From positions 136,934 through 200,933 of the forward strand of contig JAJCZU010000006.1 of the NCBI GenBank assembly GCA_029262235.1: DNA of 64,000 nt, read 5' to 3'. Position numbers and translations under genes: made by a program. Below the pieces are notes generated by a model that searched no databases, was not told the origin of the DNA, and saw only the letters and a list, made by a program, of their open reading frames with translations. Below, piece after piece: positions 43,201-50,301 of this stretch (position 1 is the stretch's first letter; the number at the start of each line of letters is the position of its first letter). The stretch comes from Candidatus Eiseniibacteriota bacterium (GTDB taxonomy: Bacteria; Orphanbacterota; Orphanbacteria; Orphanbacterales; Orphanbacteraceae).

Positions 43201-43557
43201 GTCATCCCGCGCGGGGACGCCTGGTACTGCATCGACTACAAGACGGATCGGGCCGACGCTGCCGAACTGGCCGAACGGTACAGCCTCAGTCTCAACCTCT
43301 ATCGCCTGGCGCTTGCGCGCGTGCTCCCACCGGAGACACAGATCCGCACATTTCTCTATGCGGTACGTTCCGGCGCCTGGGTCGAAGTGTCTGACGAAGC
43401 CGCGGAACGGGCGCGCATGGCGCTCCGCGATTGGGACGATCACGAAAACGAATCGGAACGGGAGGGAAGACCCTCGGCATTGTGCGAAGGCTGCGCATTT
43501 CAAATTGATTGCCCGGCGCTTCTGGTCGGGGAATCCGGTATTTTTTCTCCAGAGTGA
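40219..43557 (+). CDS. addA: AddA-like UvrD/RecB helicase-nuclease
   Basis: The 1112-aa SF1A helicase plus nuclease of an AddAB-type recombination machine. Helicase motifs: Q-motif and Walker A (LTPTQKDAAY; WLTAGAGSGKTRVLTERIL), TFTEKAAEEM, LLLDECQDTN (about 344), GDPKQSIYHFRDADI (about 372) and LLYVAMTRAEERL. The C-terminal nuclease shows RGAIDLVIPRG and CIDYKTDRAD (about 1007). Unusually for AddA, Cys residues flank the nuclease (ACPRRAF at about 887; CEGCAFQIDC near the end), suggesting a second Fe-S cluster. The GTG start lies in the addB stop. Confidence 0.9.
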   Translation: MSTIELTPTQKDAAYAGYQNVWLTAGAGSGKTRVLTERILFLHLEKGMPLHRILAITFTEKAAEEMRVRIASRLAEIGARDSLRAVPEAAITTIDAFCMRLIQEYGDRVGVDPQFRILDPVESVEWEAEVWAEVLDRWWRERRDDAMTLFGALPLTIGPAHPGGVDGSVFWSLLRKIHTAGADLNEVDFTTPDLDAMAASLWVGVHANAGRAAGKMRGTPAKTMEKLQEIARLAGARDLPEPERWALLAEVRGRIKGSVAKSVKDFIDETAEWIDALKGIGFESRHQSIRELLGAFVRELDETFFARKRDRSALDFIDLEELAVRLLAIEKVARETKQRYRYLLLDECQDTNGLQLSLMRLLWNEGRFLAVGDPKQSIYHFRDADIQAYLSLGREFESKDSIALTLSENFRSRPEVISFVNGFFRTVWDGNEALGVPYESLAVGKTGKPARDPRIEFLSVRHEDVKDARSLEAALLADRLCAINAEHGTSFGEMAILFRASTDMPLYERALSKRNVPVVTAAGRGFFQAKEVSDLLVGLKMIDDPYDDRTVSAVLRSPLVGLGDDDFATIHLSRGRDATPLWSWIRQDEVLAALSPDGVERIHRFVDRFTKLRNERGRWPGHQLLDALLRDTRYLDSMLLMTFPLRRRANVRKLVSLTREIDRRSDLSIHQTIRALSDYRYTRLREPESLPSDELQAVKLLTVHGAKGMEFPLVAIADMGRPIRMGDSDALLFHKELGVGLRTGADDGVIYQKIREQEKSETEAEEMRLLYVAMTRAEERLILTGSSKGKSAGWLKSVEAYLTPPEEPGVGRVGDVSVLFLNPEPVGERRGKRVDVAEVWSEPERYGIETETLEMEGIRSLLRGAPVAHAPSPSGRTVSQVASSFACPRRAFLASRYPAPRRLAHEEEDALAPVKHAPGGAAIGTAFHRAMESIWRGADPAVVLADLPAEVQTWAGALLADETLRDWIRDTPPLPEYSLFAEAEGRPLRGAIDLVIPRGDAWYCIDYKTDRADAAELAERYSLSLNLYRLALARVLPPETQIRTFLYAVRSGAWVEVSDEAAERARMALRDWDDHENESEREGRPSALCEGCAFQIDCPALLVGESGIFSPE

Positions 43558-43578
43558 ACCATCTTCGGATTATTGAAG

Positions 43579-43584
43579 TATAAT
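43579..43584 (+). promoter_or_regulatory. TATAAT -10 element
   Basis: A perfect TATAAT lies 45 nt before the start of the 206-aa unknown gene. No clear -35 is seen. An AGGAGGGAG Shine-Dalgarno follows just before that gene. Confidence 0.5.
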
Positions 43585-43628
43585 GGGAAAGGCAAGACGC
43601 TCCCTGATTCAAAGTTAGGAGGGAGACC

Positions 43629-44249
43629 ATGCTGGCTCATTCGTTCGGACTCCGTACGGAGCAGCTCATTCGAAACCACCTTTGGAGACACTCCCTTTCC
43701 CTTGGAGATCAAGATCAGGATCGGGCGACAGTTCTGAACCTTCTGGTTCATGGCCTGTCCGATTTCAACGAACAGAAACTGAAAGCGTATGTTCTTGTTC
43801 CCGAAGCGACAGTGGATCGCGCGTTTCTGCATGCGATCGAGCGTGCCGAATGTGCCCGTTATCCGATGTTCGGTTCATTCGGAACGCAGGACGGCGAAAC
43901 CTGGAGAAATCTTCCGTTTACGTTTGAAGTAAGAGAGAGGGCCGCGATCGCCGCGCTCCTCGAGCACTGGGGCAAGAACGCGTTCTCGATCGTTTTCTCC
44001 CCGCTCGGGCCGGGCGAGTTCTTCGAATTCGTGAGGAAGATGCCGATCCTGCGGAGCCTCGACGAGTATCTGCAGTGGGCCCCGTTCTGGTATCCGGAGT
44101 CGTTTGAAACCGTGCTTTGCGAGGCGAATTCCCGTCAGGTTTCGGCTCTGTTTCGGCACATCGGGTACTACATGCGCGAATGCGAAGGGGGCCGTTCTCT
44201 GAGGATTTACTGCCGCGACAGGCCGGAATGTCGTCTGGAAGGGGAGTAA
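43629..44249 (+). CDS. Unrecognised 206-aa protein
   Basis: No known family was recognised. It is probably cytoplasmic (no signal or membrane segment), rich in aromatic residues and hydrophobic helices, with stretches such as KLKAYVLVPEATVDRAFLHA, GEFFEFVRKMPILRSLDEYL and QWAPFWYPESF. Four Cys residues are scattered and form no cluster motif. The start is supported by a strong AGGAGGGAG Shine-Dalgarno about 4 nt upstream and by a TATAAT box. It stands alone between addA and a structured inverted repeat. Confidence 0.65.
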   Translation: MLAHSFGLRTEQLIRNHLWRHSLSLGDQDQDRATVLNLLVHGLSDFNEQKLKAYVLVPEATVDRAFLHAIERAECARYPMFGSFGTQDGETWRNLPFTFEVRERAAIAALLEHWGKNAFSIVFSPLGPGEFFEFVRKMPILRSLDEYLQWAPFWYPESFETVLCEANSRQVSALFRHIGYYMRECEGGRSLRIYCRDRPECRLEGE

Positions 44250-44282
44250 AGCGGGCGAGAGCCTGCCAATGGCAAAGAAAAA

Positions 44283-44379
44283 GGGTGGGAGACATCAGGA
44301 AATCGGCCAGCCTCGAGTCCTGCAGTCCCCGAAGGGAAAATCTCGAAGTGAGTCGTTCCTATGATGTGACCTCCCACCC
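44283..44379 (+). ncRNA. Candidate structured RNA or inverted-repeat element (97 nt)
   Basis: Left arm 44283-44301 (GGGTGGGAG, ACATCA, GGAA) pairs completely, 19 of 19 positions, with right-arm segments TTCC (44356-44359), TGATGT (44362-44367) and CTCCCACCC (44371-44379). Only 2- and 3-nt bulges interrupt it on the right strand. Within the loop, TCGAG can pair with CTCGA, and TCCC-CGAA-GGGA forms a small tetraloop hairpin. No U-tract follows. It lies in the 267-bp gap 44250-44516, which has no gene. No known RNA family was recognised; a decayed mobile inverted repeat is the alternative. Confidence 0.45.
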
Positions 44380-44498
44380 CGTGGTGGTTCCGATATCTTA
44401 GTCCTTCCTGAATCGGGTTCGCAATGAAAAAAGCGAAAGATCGATCCCGAATTCCTGCGGTTTCATTCAACGTGTTGAAAGGGAATCGGTTGCGACTG

Positions 44499-44507
44499 TG
44501 CTAAAAT
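44499..44507 (+). promoter_or_regulatory. Extended -10 element (TGC TAAAAT)
   Basis: TGC followed by TAAAAT (44502-44507) lies 9 bp before the ATG of the methyltransferase-like gene, again leaving almost no 5' leader. TTGAAA (44475-44480) is 21 bp upstream, which is too far for a good -35. Confidence 0.4.
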
Positions 44508-44516
44508 GCGCCGGTC

Positions 44517-45509
44517 ATGGCCGAACACCCGCATCTACCCGATCCGACGACGCCCCGGCAATGGTTTTACCACCTGGCCGGCGGCGTGATCCTGCCCCTG
44601 AACAAGGTGCGTCACGCGCTGGCGGGCTATCGCACGCCTCGCACATTCCCTCTCGAGGATATCCGCAGGGCTGTCGCCTATGATGCCCACATCGTGAGCC
44701 GGTGGGAGGAGATGGGGCGCGCGGGATTCCACGGCCGGCACGACTGGGAGGGGGCGTCCGTGCTCGAACTCGGGCCCGGGGACAATCTGGGGACCGGGCT
44801 CATGCTGATCGCGCGCGGCGCGCGCTCGTACACGGCCGTGGACGCCCACGCGCTCGCCGAGGGCGCTCCGGCCGCGTTCTATGACGCCGTGCTCGCCGGG
44901 ATCGCGGGTGACGGGCAGGAGCGCGCGCGTGCGGCCTGGGAGGAATTCGTGGCGGGGGGCGCGCGCCCGGAGCCTGCGACGGGAGGCGGGGGCCGCGAAA
45001 GCGCGTCCCTTCGCTATCTGATCGATTCCCGCTTCGACCTGGCCGGCCTCGCCGGGAGCGGTTTCGACCGGGTCGTGAGCCAGGCGGCTTTCGAGCACTT
45101 CGACGACGTCGCGCGTACGATCCGGGGCGTCACGGCGGCTTCTGCCCCCGGCGCCCGCTTCATCGCGGAGATCGATCTCAAGACCCACACGCGCTGGATC
45201 CGTGACGTCGATCCGCTGAACATCTATCGCTATCCTGACTGGTATTACGATCTGTGGAAGTTTTCCGGCTCGCCGAATCGTCGCCGGCCGGGCGACTACG
45301 TGAACGCGCTTCGCGAGAACGGATGGGTCGATATCAGCGTAGTCGCCTCGGAAAGCGTCCCGGCGAAGTACGCCGCCTCCGCGGGTGCGAAGATGGCGCC
45401 GCGATTCCGCACGAAGGACGCGGCCCTCGAGATGCTCGTCGTCGTCGTTACTGCTCGTCTGCCTGACTCTGCAGAAACTCCAGAAGCTCCCGCGCGTCCG
45501 CGAACGTAG
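44517..45509 (+). CDS. SAM-dependent methyltransferase-like protein
   Basis: The 330-aa class-I methyltransferase fold shows motif I as VLELGPGDNLGTGLML (about residues 80-95), an acidic strand end (TAVDAHAL) and, after an insert rich in Gly/Arg/Pro, a motif IV-like FDRVVSQAAFEHFDD. The N-terminal 75 residues and C-terminal 100 residues are unlike common enzymes. The substrate is unknown. Its 3' end overlaps the convergent TMTC-like gene by 62 bp, so the C-terminal 20 residues are encoded opposite that gene's C-terminus. Confidence 0.75.
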   Translation: MAEHPHLPDPTTPRQWFYHLAGGVILPLNKVRHALAGYRTPRTFPLEDIRRAVAYDAHIVSRWEEMGRAGFHGRHDWEGASVLELGPGDNLGTGLMLIARGARSYTAVDAHALAEGAPAAFYDAVLAGIAGDGQERARAAWEEFVAGGARPEPATGGGGRESASLRYLIDSRFDLAGLAGSGFDRVVSQAAFEHFDDVARTIRGVTAASAPGARFIAEIDLKTHTRWIRDVDPLNIYRYPDWYYDLWKFSGSPNRRRPGDYVNALRENGWVDISVVASESVPAKYAASAGAKMAPRFRTKDAALEMLVVVVTARLPDSAETPEAPARPRT

Positions 45510-47373
45510 AGTCGAGCGCGAGCGCGTCGGTCAGCGCCTGCATTGCCGGCGCGGACTGCCCGTTTCGCGCGTAGAGAAGCCCCACGTTGAAATGAAGCTT
45601 CGGGTCCATCGCATCCTGATGGAGCGCCGCGTGATACGCCGCGAGGGCCTCTTCTCCACGGCCCATCTGGGCCAGTACGGATCCCAGGTTCGTGTGCGCC
45701 TCTTTCCGGGACGGGTTGATGGCGAGCACGTTTCGATAGCACTCTTCCGCCCGCGCAAGCGAATCCATTGACTCATAAACGATCCCGAGGTTGTAGTGCG
45801 CGTCTTCGTGCTCGGGAATCCGTGTCAGAACGGATCGGTAGATCGCGATCGCCTGGTCGGGTTCCCCGAGATTCTGCCGGGCGAGCGCGAGTCCGAACTC
45901 GGCGCGCTCCATGTTGGGGAAGATCTGAATCGCGCGCTGAAACGCGCGAGCCGCTGACGCGGAATCGCCGAGCTTTTGAAACGCGTATCCGAGGTTCGCG
46001 AGCGCCCACGGTGTCGGGAGGAACGCGATCGCGTTCGGGTCGATGCGCAGACTCTCGGAGAAGTGCTGCACGGCTTCCGGGTAGTTCCCTTTCTGATACG
46101 CATCGTAGCCGAGCATGTAGCGCGCCTCCGGCGCATACGGGCTCTTGCGGATCGTGTCTTCGAACAGCGTGCGGTCGTTCTTCCAGACCGGATTGCGCGC
46201 GACCGTCATGCCACCCAGAACCAGAGCCAGAACGCCCCCGGCGAGCACCGAAGACGGCACGCGTCCGAAACCCGGGCTTCCCGCAAGGCGTGGCACCCAG
46301 CGATCGAGCGCGGCGGCAATCACGATCACGAATCCGATCGAGGGCAGATAGAGAAGTCGCTCCGCGCGAAAGTGCAGCAGCGGAACGAGGTTCAGAAACG
46401 GCAGAAGAGCCACTCCGGTCCAGAGCAGACCGAGCACGACCGTGCGACGCTCGCCCCCGTATTTCAGGGCGGACCACACGAAGCCCGCGATCGCCGCAAG
46501 GCTGAAGAAAGCACGCGGGTCGAAGACGGACGGCGACAGAAACACGGCGTCGTTCGTGTGAAGCCCGATCGGAAGAAGCAGAAGCCGGAGGTAGCCCCCG
46601 AGCACGCGCAGCATCGTGGGAACCAGCGTGGCAGGCGGGATCGAGACCGCGCTACCCGTGCCGATTCCCCCGAGCGCCCACTGCCGATAAAAAATATACA
46701 CGGCCGTCAGCACCACAAAAGGGATCAGGCGCTTGTAAGGAACGAGCGAGATCCGTCCGCATTTCGCCCAGACGAGAAGAAACAGCAGAAGGGGGGTAAG
46801 AACGGCGCTCTCCTTCGCCCCGAGACCGAACGCAAAGAAAAGCAGACTGAGCCCAAAGAAACCGGGCCTTCGTTCCGATTCTAAGAAGAAGAAGAGAGAG
46901 GCGCAGATGCCCAGCGCCGCAAGCAATCCCGTGCGCCCCGAAATCCAGGCAACCGCCTCGGTGTGCACGGGATGAGTCGCGAAAAGAAGCGCCGCGATCA
47001 GCGCGACCGGAAGCGACGGGAGCGCGCGCGCGAGCGCCAGGAACAGGAAAAGAGAGATGAAGGCGTGGAGCAGAACGTTCGTCAGATGATAGCCGAAGGG
47101 ATTCATTCCCCAGATGGCGTGGTCGATCGTGTAGCTCGCCGCCGCGATGGGGCGGAAGTAGCCGCCGGGGGAATCGGAGCCGGTGAAATCCCAGAGCGGC
47201 TGCGTAAACGCCCGCGTCCAGTCGGAGGCCGAACCGAGAATGGCCCTCCCGTCACCGATCACCGTGTGGTCGGCCCAGACGAATCCGCCTCCGAGGCTGT
47301 TCGCATAAACGAGCAGCGCCAGGGCGATCACGGCAAACGCGCCGTTTCGAATGTTCAGAATCGAGTTCGACAA
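45448..47373 (-). CDS. TMTC-like polytopic TPR protein (putative GT-C glycosyltransferase)
   Basis: 641 aa. About 11 membrane helices at residues 10-420 are followed by TPR units (VQHFSESLRIDPNAIAFLPT; HYNLGIVYESMDSLARAEEC; HFNVGLLYARNGQSAPAMQA). Early-loop motifs YFRPIAAASYTIDHAIWG and THPVHTEAVAWISGRTGLLA are those of the TMTC/GT-C family, O-mannosyltransferases in animals. A role in glycosylating exported proteins is inferred. It starts with TTG. A good promoter lies upstream, and it is divergent from the beta-helix lipoprotein gene. Confidence 0.83.
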   Translation of the reverse strand: MSNSILNIRNGAFAVIALALLVYANSLGGGFVWADHTVIGDGRAILGSASDWTRAFTQPLWDFTGSDSPGGYFRPIAAASYTIDHAIWGMNPFGYHLTNVLLHAFISLFLFLALARALPSLPVALIAALLFATHPVHTEAVAWISGRTGLLAALGICASLFFFLESERRPGFFGLSLLFFAFGLGAKESAVLTPLLLFLLVWAKCGRISLVPYKRLIPFVVLTAVYIFYRQWALGGIGTGSAVSIPPATLVPTMLRVLGGYLRLLLLPIGLHTNDAVFLSPSVFDPRAFFSLAAIAGFVWSALKYGGERRTVVLGLLWTGVALLPFLNLVPLLHFRAERLLYLPSIGFVIVIAAALDRWVPRLAGSPGFGRVPSSVLAGGVLALVLGGMTVARNPVWKNDRTLFEDTIRKSPYAPEARYMLGYDAYQKGNYPEAVQHFSESLRIDPNAIAFLPTPWALANLGYAFQKLGDSASAARAFQRAIQIFPNMERAEFGLALARQNLGEPDQAIAIYRSVLTRIPEHEDAHYNLGIVYESMDSLARAEECYRNVLAINPSRKEAHTNLGSVLAQMGRGEEALAAYHAALHQDAMDPKLHFNVGLLYARNGQSAPAMQALTDALALDSTFADARELLEFLQSQADEQ

Positions 47374-47404
47374 ACTGTTACGCTCCCATCAGACCGGTCG
47401 CCGC

Positions 47405-47434
47405 ATTGTAGCCTTGCGATCAGGCGCGGAGCAA
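47405..47434 (-). promoter_or_regulatory. Promoter of the TMTC-like gene (TTGCTC-N18-TACAAT)
   Basis: On the minus strand, TTGCTC (47434-47429) and TACAAT (47410-47405) are 18 bp apart, 32 nt before the TTG start. It lies in the 71-bp gap shared with the divergent beta-helix gene. Confidence 0.55.
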
Positions 47435-47444
47435 GGAGGGAACG

Positions 47445-48731
47445 ATGATCCGGCGAATGGCCATTCTATTGCTGCTCACGACGACGGCATGCACGACCAG
47501 TCAGATCAACATGGGTACGCCCGTAAAGACCAACACCGCCTCGTCGCCTGACGGCGCCCGCGTCATTCGCGCGAATCCCGCCAACTTCACGAAGAAGTGG
47601 AACGCGACCAGGGGCGCGCAGGCGAACGTGCGCTGGGAGCTCGCTCCCGGCGTATACAACCTGCGTCCGCAAGCCTACAGCGACCCGAGTTGCGGCAATT
47701 GCGAGAACGCGAACACGCCCGTACAGGGAACAGTGGGATTGCGGGTCAAGGGACGCAACGTCACGATCGCGGGCACGGGCGCCCGGCCGAACGACGTCGT
47801 CTTTCAGACGCGCTCCGGGTACGGCATTCTGTTCGAGGACTGCACGGACTGCACGCTCGAGAACGTGACCGTTACGGGGGGCGCGCGCGATCGCGACGAG
47901 AACGCGACGAACAGCGCCGTCGTGGCGCGCGGCGGCAAAGTGACGATCGAGAACTGTTCACTGATGGATAACATCGGCGATCCGGGTACGGTCGCGGCGA
48001 CCATGGTGGGGATCTGCGGCATCGTCGGGCGCGAGGGATCCGACCTCGTGATCCGTGGCAATCAGATCGTGCGAAACTCGTGGGACGGCATCGCGCTCTA
48101 TCGCGGCGCGCGTGCCGAAATCGAAGGCAACGTGATTGATGGGGTCGATATGGCACGCGGACGCCAGGCGGGCGGCGGACGCGGCGTCGGGATCGGTGTC
48201 ACGTGGGACGCGGAAGCCACGATCGTACGGAACCGGGTGACGCGTTACTGGAAGGGGATCGGGCTCTTCGTCGACGCGAAGGCATCCGTTCGCGAGAACG
48301 TAGTGGAAGACATCCTGACGTGGGGCATCGCGTACTGGGACGCCGACAAGGGGAACCCGGTCGTCGATATCCGTGACAACGTCGTCTACAACACCGGCGC
48401 CTGCGGCATCTCGCTCACCGTCGCCGAAGACCAGGCCGGCGTTCGTGCCGGGAGCTGCCGCGGAAACCTGGTCGTGAAAACGGGACAGAACCCCGACTAC
48501 GACGCATCGGACTCGTACTGCTACCAGATGCCGATTGCCGTCGAGTCGATTCCAAATGACTTCGATTTAGGCGGAAACTATTTCTACGATAACAGACGTC
48601 CGAAGCATACGCTGCTGAACGACGATTTCGACCTGATGCGCTTCAAGAACACGGCGAAGCCGCTCATGTCGACGCTCTCGAGCGTGCCGTCGCTTCGCGG
48701 TTCGGAGTTCCTCGCGACGATCGCACGTTAG
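47445..48731 (+). CDS. Right-handed beta-helix (pectate-lyase-like) lipoprotein
   Basis: The 428-aa protein has a lipoprotein signal (MAILLLLTTTACTTS, lipobox Cys at about residue 16). Most of the rest is a parallel beta-helix with repeated turns: GLRVKGRNVTIAGTGARPND, YGILFEDCTDCTLENVTVTG, KVTIENCSLMDN, DLVIRGNQIVRNSWDGIALY, ATIVRNRVTRYWKGIGLFVD. The fold is that of polysaccharide lyases and parallel beta-helix repeat proteins; a polysaccharide-binding or lyase role is inferred, and no catalytic residues could be assigned. A GGAGGGA Shine-Dalgarno precedes the ATG. It converges with the next gene (4-bp overlap). Confidence 0.85.
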   Translation: MIRRMAILLLLTTTACTTSQINMGTPVKTNTASSPDGARVIRANPANFTKKWNATRGAQANVRWELAPGVYNLRPQAYSDPSCGNCENANTPVQGTVGLRVKGRNVTIAGTGARPNDVVFQTRSGYGILFEDCTDCTLENVTVTGGARDRDENATNSAVVARGGKVTIENCSLMDNIGDPGTVAATMVGICGIVGREGSDLVIRGNQIVRNSWDGIALYRGARAEIEGNVIDGVDMARGRQAGGGRGVGIGVTWDAEATIVRNRVTRYWKGIGLFVDAKASVRENVVEDILTWGIAYWDADKGNPVVDIRDNVVYNTGACGISLTVAEDQAGVRAGSCRGNLVVKTGQNPDYDASDSYCYQMPIAVESIPNDFDLGGNYFYDNRRPKHTLLNDDFDLMRFKNTAKPLMSTLSSVPSLRGSEFLATIAR

Positions 48732-49534
48732 GTCCGCAGCGCCCGGCCGGCGCAATGCCGGGCATAGCGAAAAGCCGCTTCGAAAAAGCCGTTCCGGGAG
48801 CCTGCCGCCACGGCACGTCCCCGGGCGGCTTCTTCACGTGCGGCCGAGGGCGTGTACGTCGATGCGCTGAGCGCGGGGAAGCGGGTGGCGAAACGGCCGC
48901 CCATACGCTCGTCACCGCGGGCGGGCAGCGGATCCGTACCGTAGAGAAACGGCGCGCCGCGGTCCCCGGCGGCGCGATGCACGCGGGTGACGGGCGCGAG
49001 CGCCGGCCGGAGCGCGATCTCTCCGAGAAGAATGCGTCCCTTTTCCCGGCTCGCCAGCGCTTCGTTGATCGATCGCCCGCGTTTCGCGGTCCAGCGCCCC
49101 GGGGACCACGGAATGACGGCCACGCATCCCGCGCCCTCGATCGACGCGAGGATTTTCGAGAGGGGGGCGGGCGCAGCCGGTGCGGTCATATCGCCAAGCG
49201 CGATGACTTCGATCCGTTCGGTACTCAGAAACTGTCGTCCGGGAAAGAGCGTGGCCGTGACGCCGTCACACGTACATGTGATCGTTCCGCCGGGCGTTCC
49301 CCGTGCGACGTCCGTCTGCAGCGCGATCCCGTCTCCGCGCAGGGAGTCGCGATTCGCGCGGAGATCCGCAAGCGGGTCCCGGGCATCGACCGCAACGAGA
49401 ACGGCGGCGAGGTCGTCATCAGTCCCCGGCCCCGTTCTACGAAGCGTGTCGAGATTCGCGAGAAGACTCTTCACGGCGACGCTCGCCCGATGGGCGGGGT
49501 GCATGTGATAATGCGTGTCGATCAGAAGCCCCAT
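48728..49534 (-). CDS. Putative metal-dependent hydrolase (amidohydrolase/PHP-like)
   Basis: The 268-aa protein opens with LLIDTHYHMHP, the HxH metal-binding start of amidohydrolase- and PHP-type TIM barrels. Later His/Asp candidates are IALGDMTAP, VIPWSPGRW, LLGEIALRP, RVHRAAGDRGAPFLYGTDP and the GTDPLP segment, which fit a family-like order without an exact match. The last 50 residues are Ala/Arg-rich. No substrate can be named. Confidence 0.55.
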   Translation of the reverse strand: MGLLIDTHYHMHPAHRASVAVKSLLANLDTLRRTGPGTDDDLAAVLVAVDARDPLADLRANRDSLRGDGIALQTDVARGTPGGTITCTCDGVTATLFPGRQFLSTERIEVIALGDMTAPAAPAPLSKILASIEGAGCVAVIPWSPGRWTAKRGRSINEALASREKGRILLGEIALRPALAPVTRVHRAAGDRGAPFLYGTDPLPARGDERMGGRFATRFPALSASTYTPSAAREEAARGRAVAAGSRNGFFEAAFRYARHCAGRALRT

Positions 49535-49599
49535 GGCGGCAATGTAGCACGCCGCGCGGGGGCAGCGCAGGATGTTACGGTGCGGAGGAGGGTTCGCCG

Positions 49600-50301
49600 A
49601 TCTCTTGGTATGACCTGCATACGGCTTCGGATGCCTACGCCGGGCGTTTCACCGGCGCTGTCGGCGCGTGGATGCTCGACCGCCAGTTCGAGCTCGTGCT
49701 TGCGGCGCTTCGTGAGATCGGCGCCGCGACCGTTCTGGAAGTCGGCGGCGGACACGCCCAGCTCGCTCCCCGGCTTGCGGCCGAAGGATTCCGCGTGACG
49801 GTTGCCGCCAGCGGGGAAGAAGCCCTGGGGCGTCTCGAGGGCGCACCGGTTACGACCGTAGTGGCGCCCCTCGGCGATCTCCCGTTCGAAACCGGGGCGT
49901 TCGACGCGGTCATCTGCGTGCGTTTGCTCTGTCATACGGAGGAGTGGCGTGATCTGCTGGGCGAGCTTGCGCGGGTCGCACGATGCGGGCTCATCGTCGA
50001 CTACCCTATTCGCTCGGGATGGCAGCGGGCGGCGCCGCTCCTCTTTTCCTGGAAGCGGCACATCGAGAAGTCCACGCATTCGTGGACGGCATTCACGCAC
50101 GCGGAAATCGAGGAAGCGTGCGGGCATGCGGGGTTCGTGATGAAAAGCCGGGTGGGGCAGTTCGCCCTTCCCATGGTGCTTCACCGCGTGCTGAAAAATG
50201 TGAAGTGGTCTGTTCGTATGGAGAGCGCATGGCGACGCTGGAGTCATGCGCGCGGACAGGCAGGCCCCGTTATCGCTCTCGCGGTTCCGCGGAATCCGTG
50301 A
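49600..50301 (+). CDS. Class-I SAM-dependent methyltransferase (start uncertain)
   Basis: About 233 aa. Methyltransferase_11-like: TVLEVGGGHAQLAPRLA (motif I), then LGDLPFETGAFDAVICVRLL (motif IV region) and an LGELARVARCGLIVDYP segment. The N-terminus should begin close to SWYDLHTASDAYAGRF, but no ATG/GTG/TTG precedes it in frame. An excellent GGAGGAGGG Shine-Dalgarno at 49584-49592 points to an ATC at 49600; the first standard codon is the ATG at 49672. A sequencing error or non-canonical start is possible. The 3' end overlaps the convergent selenoprotein-like gene by 32 bp. Confidence 0.7.
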   Translation: MSWYDLHTASDAYAGRFTGAVGAWMLDRQFELVLAALREIGAATVLEVGGGHAQLAPRLAAEGFRVTVAASGEEALGRLEGAPVTTVVAPLGDLPFETGAFDAVICVRLLCHTEEWRDLLGELARVARCGLIVDYPIRSGWQRAAPLLFSWKRHIEKSTHSWTAFTHAEIEEACGHAGFVMKSRVGQFALPMVLHRVLKNVKWSVRMESAWRRWSHARGQAGPVIALAVPRNP

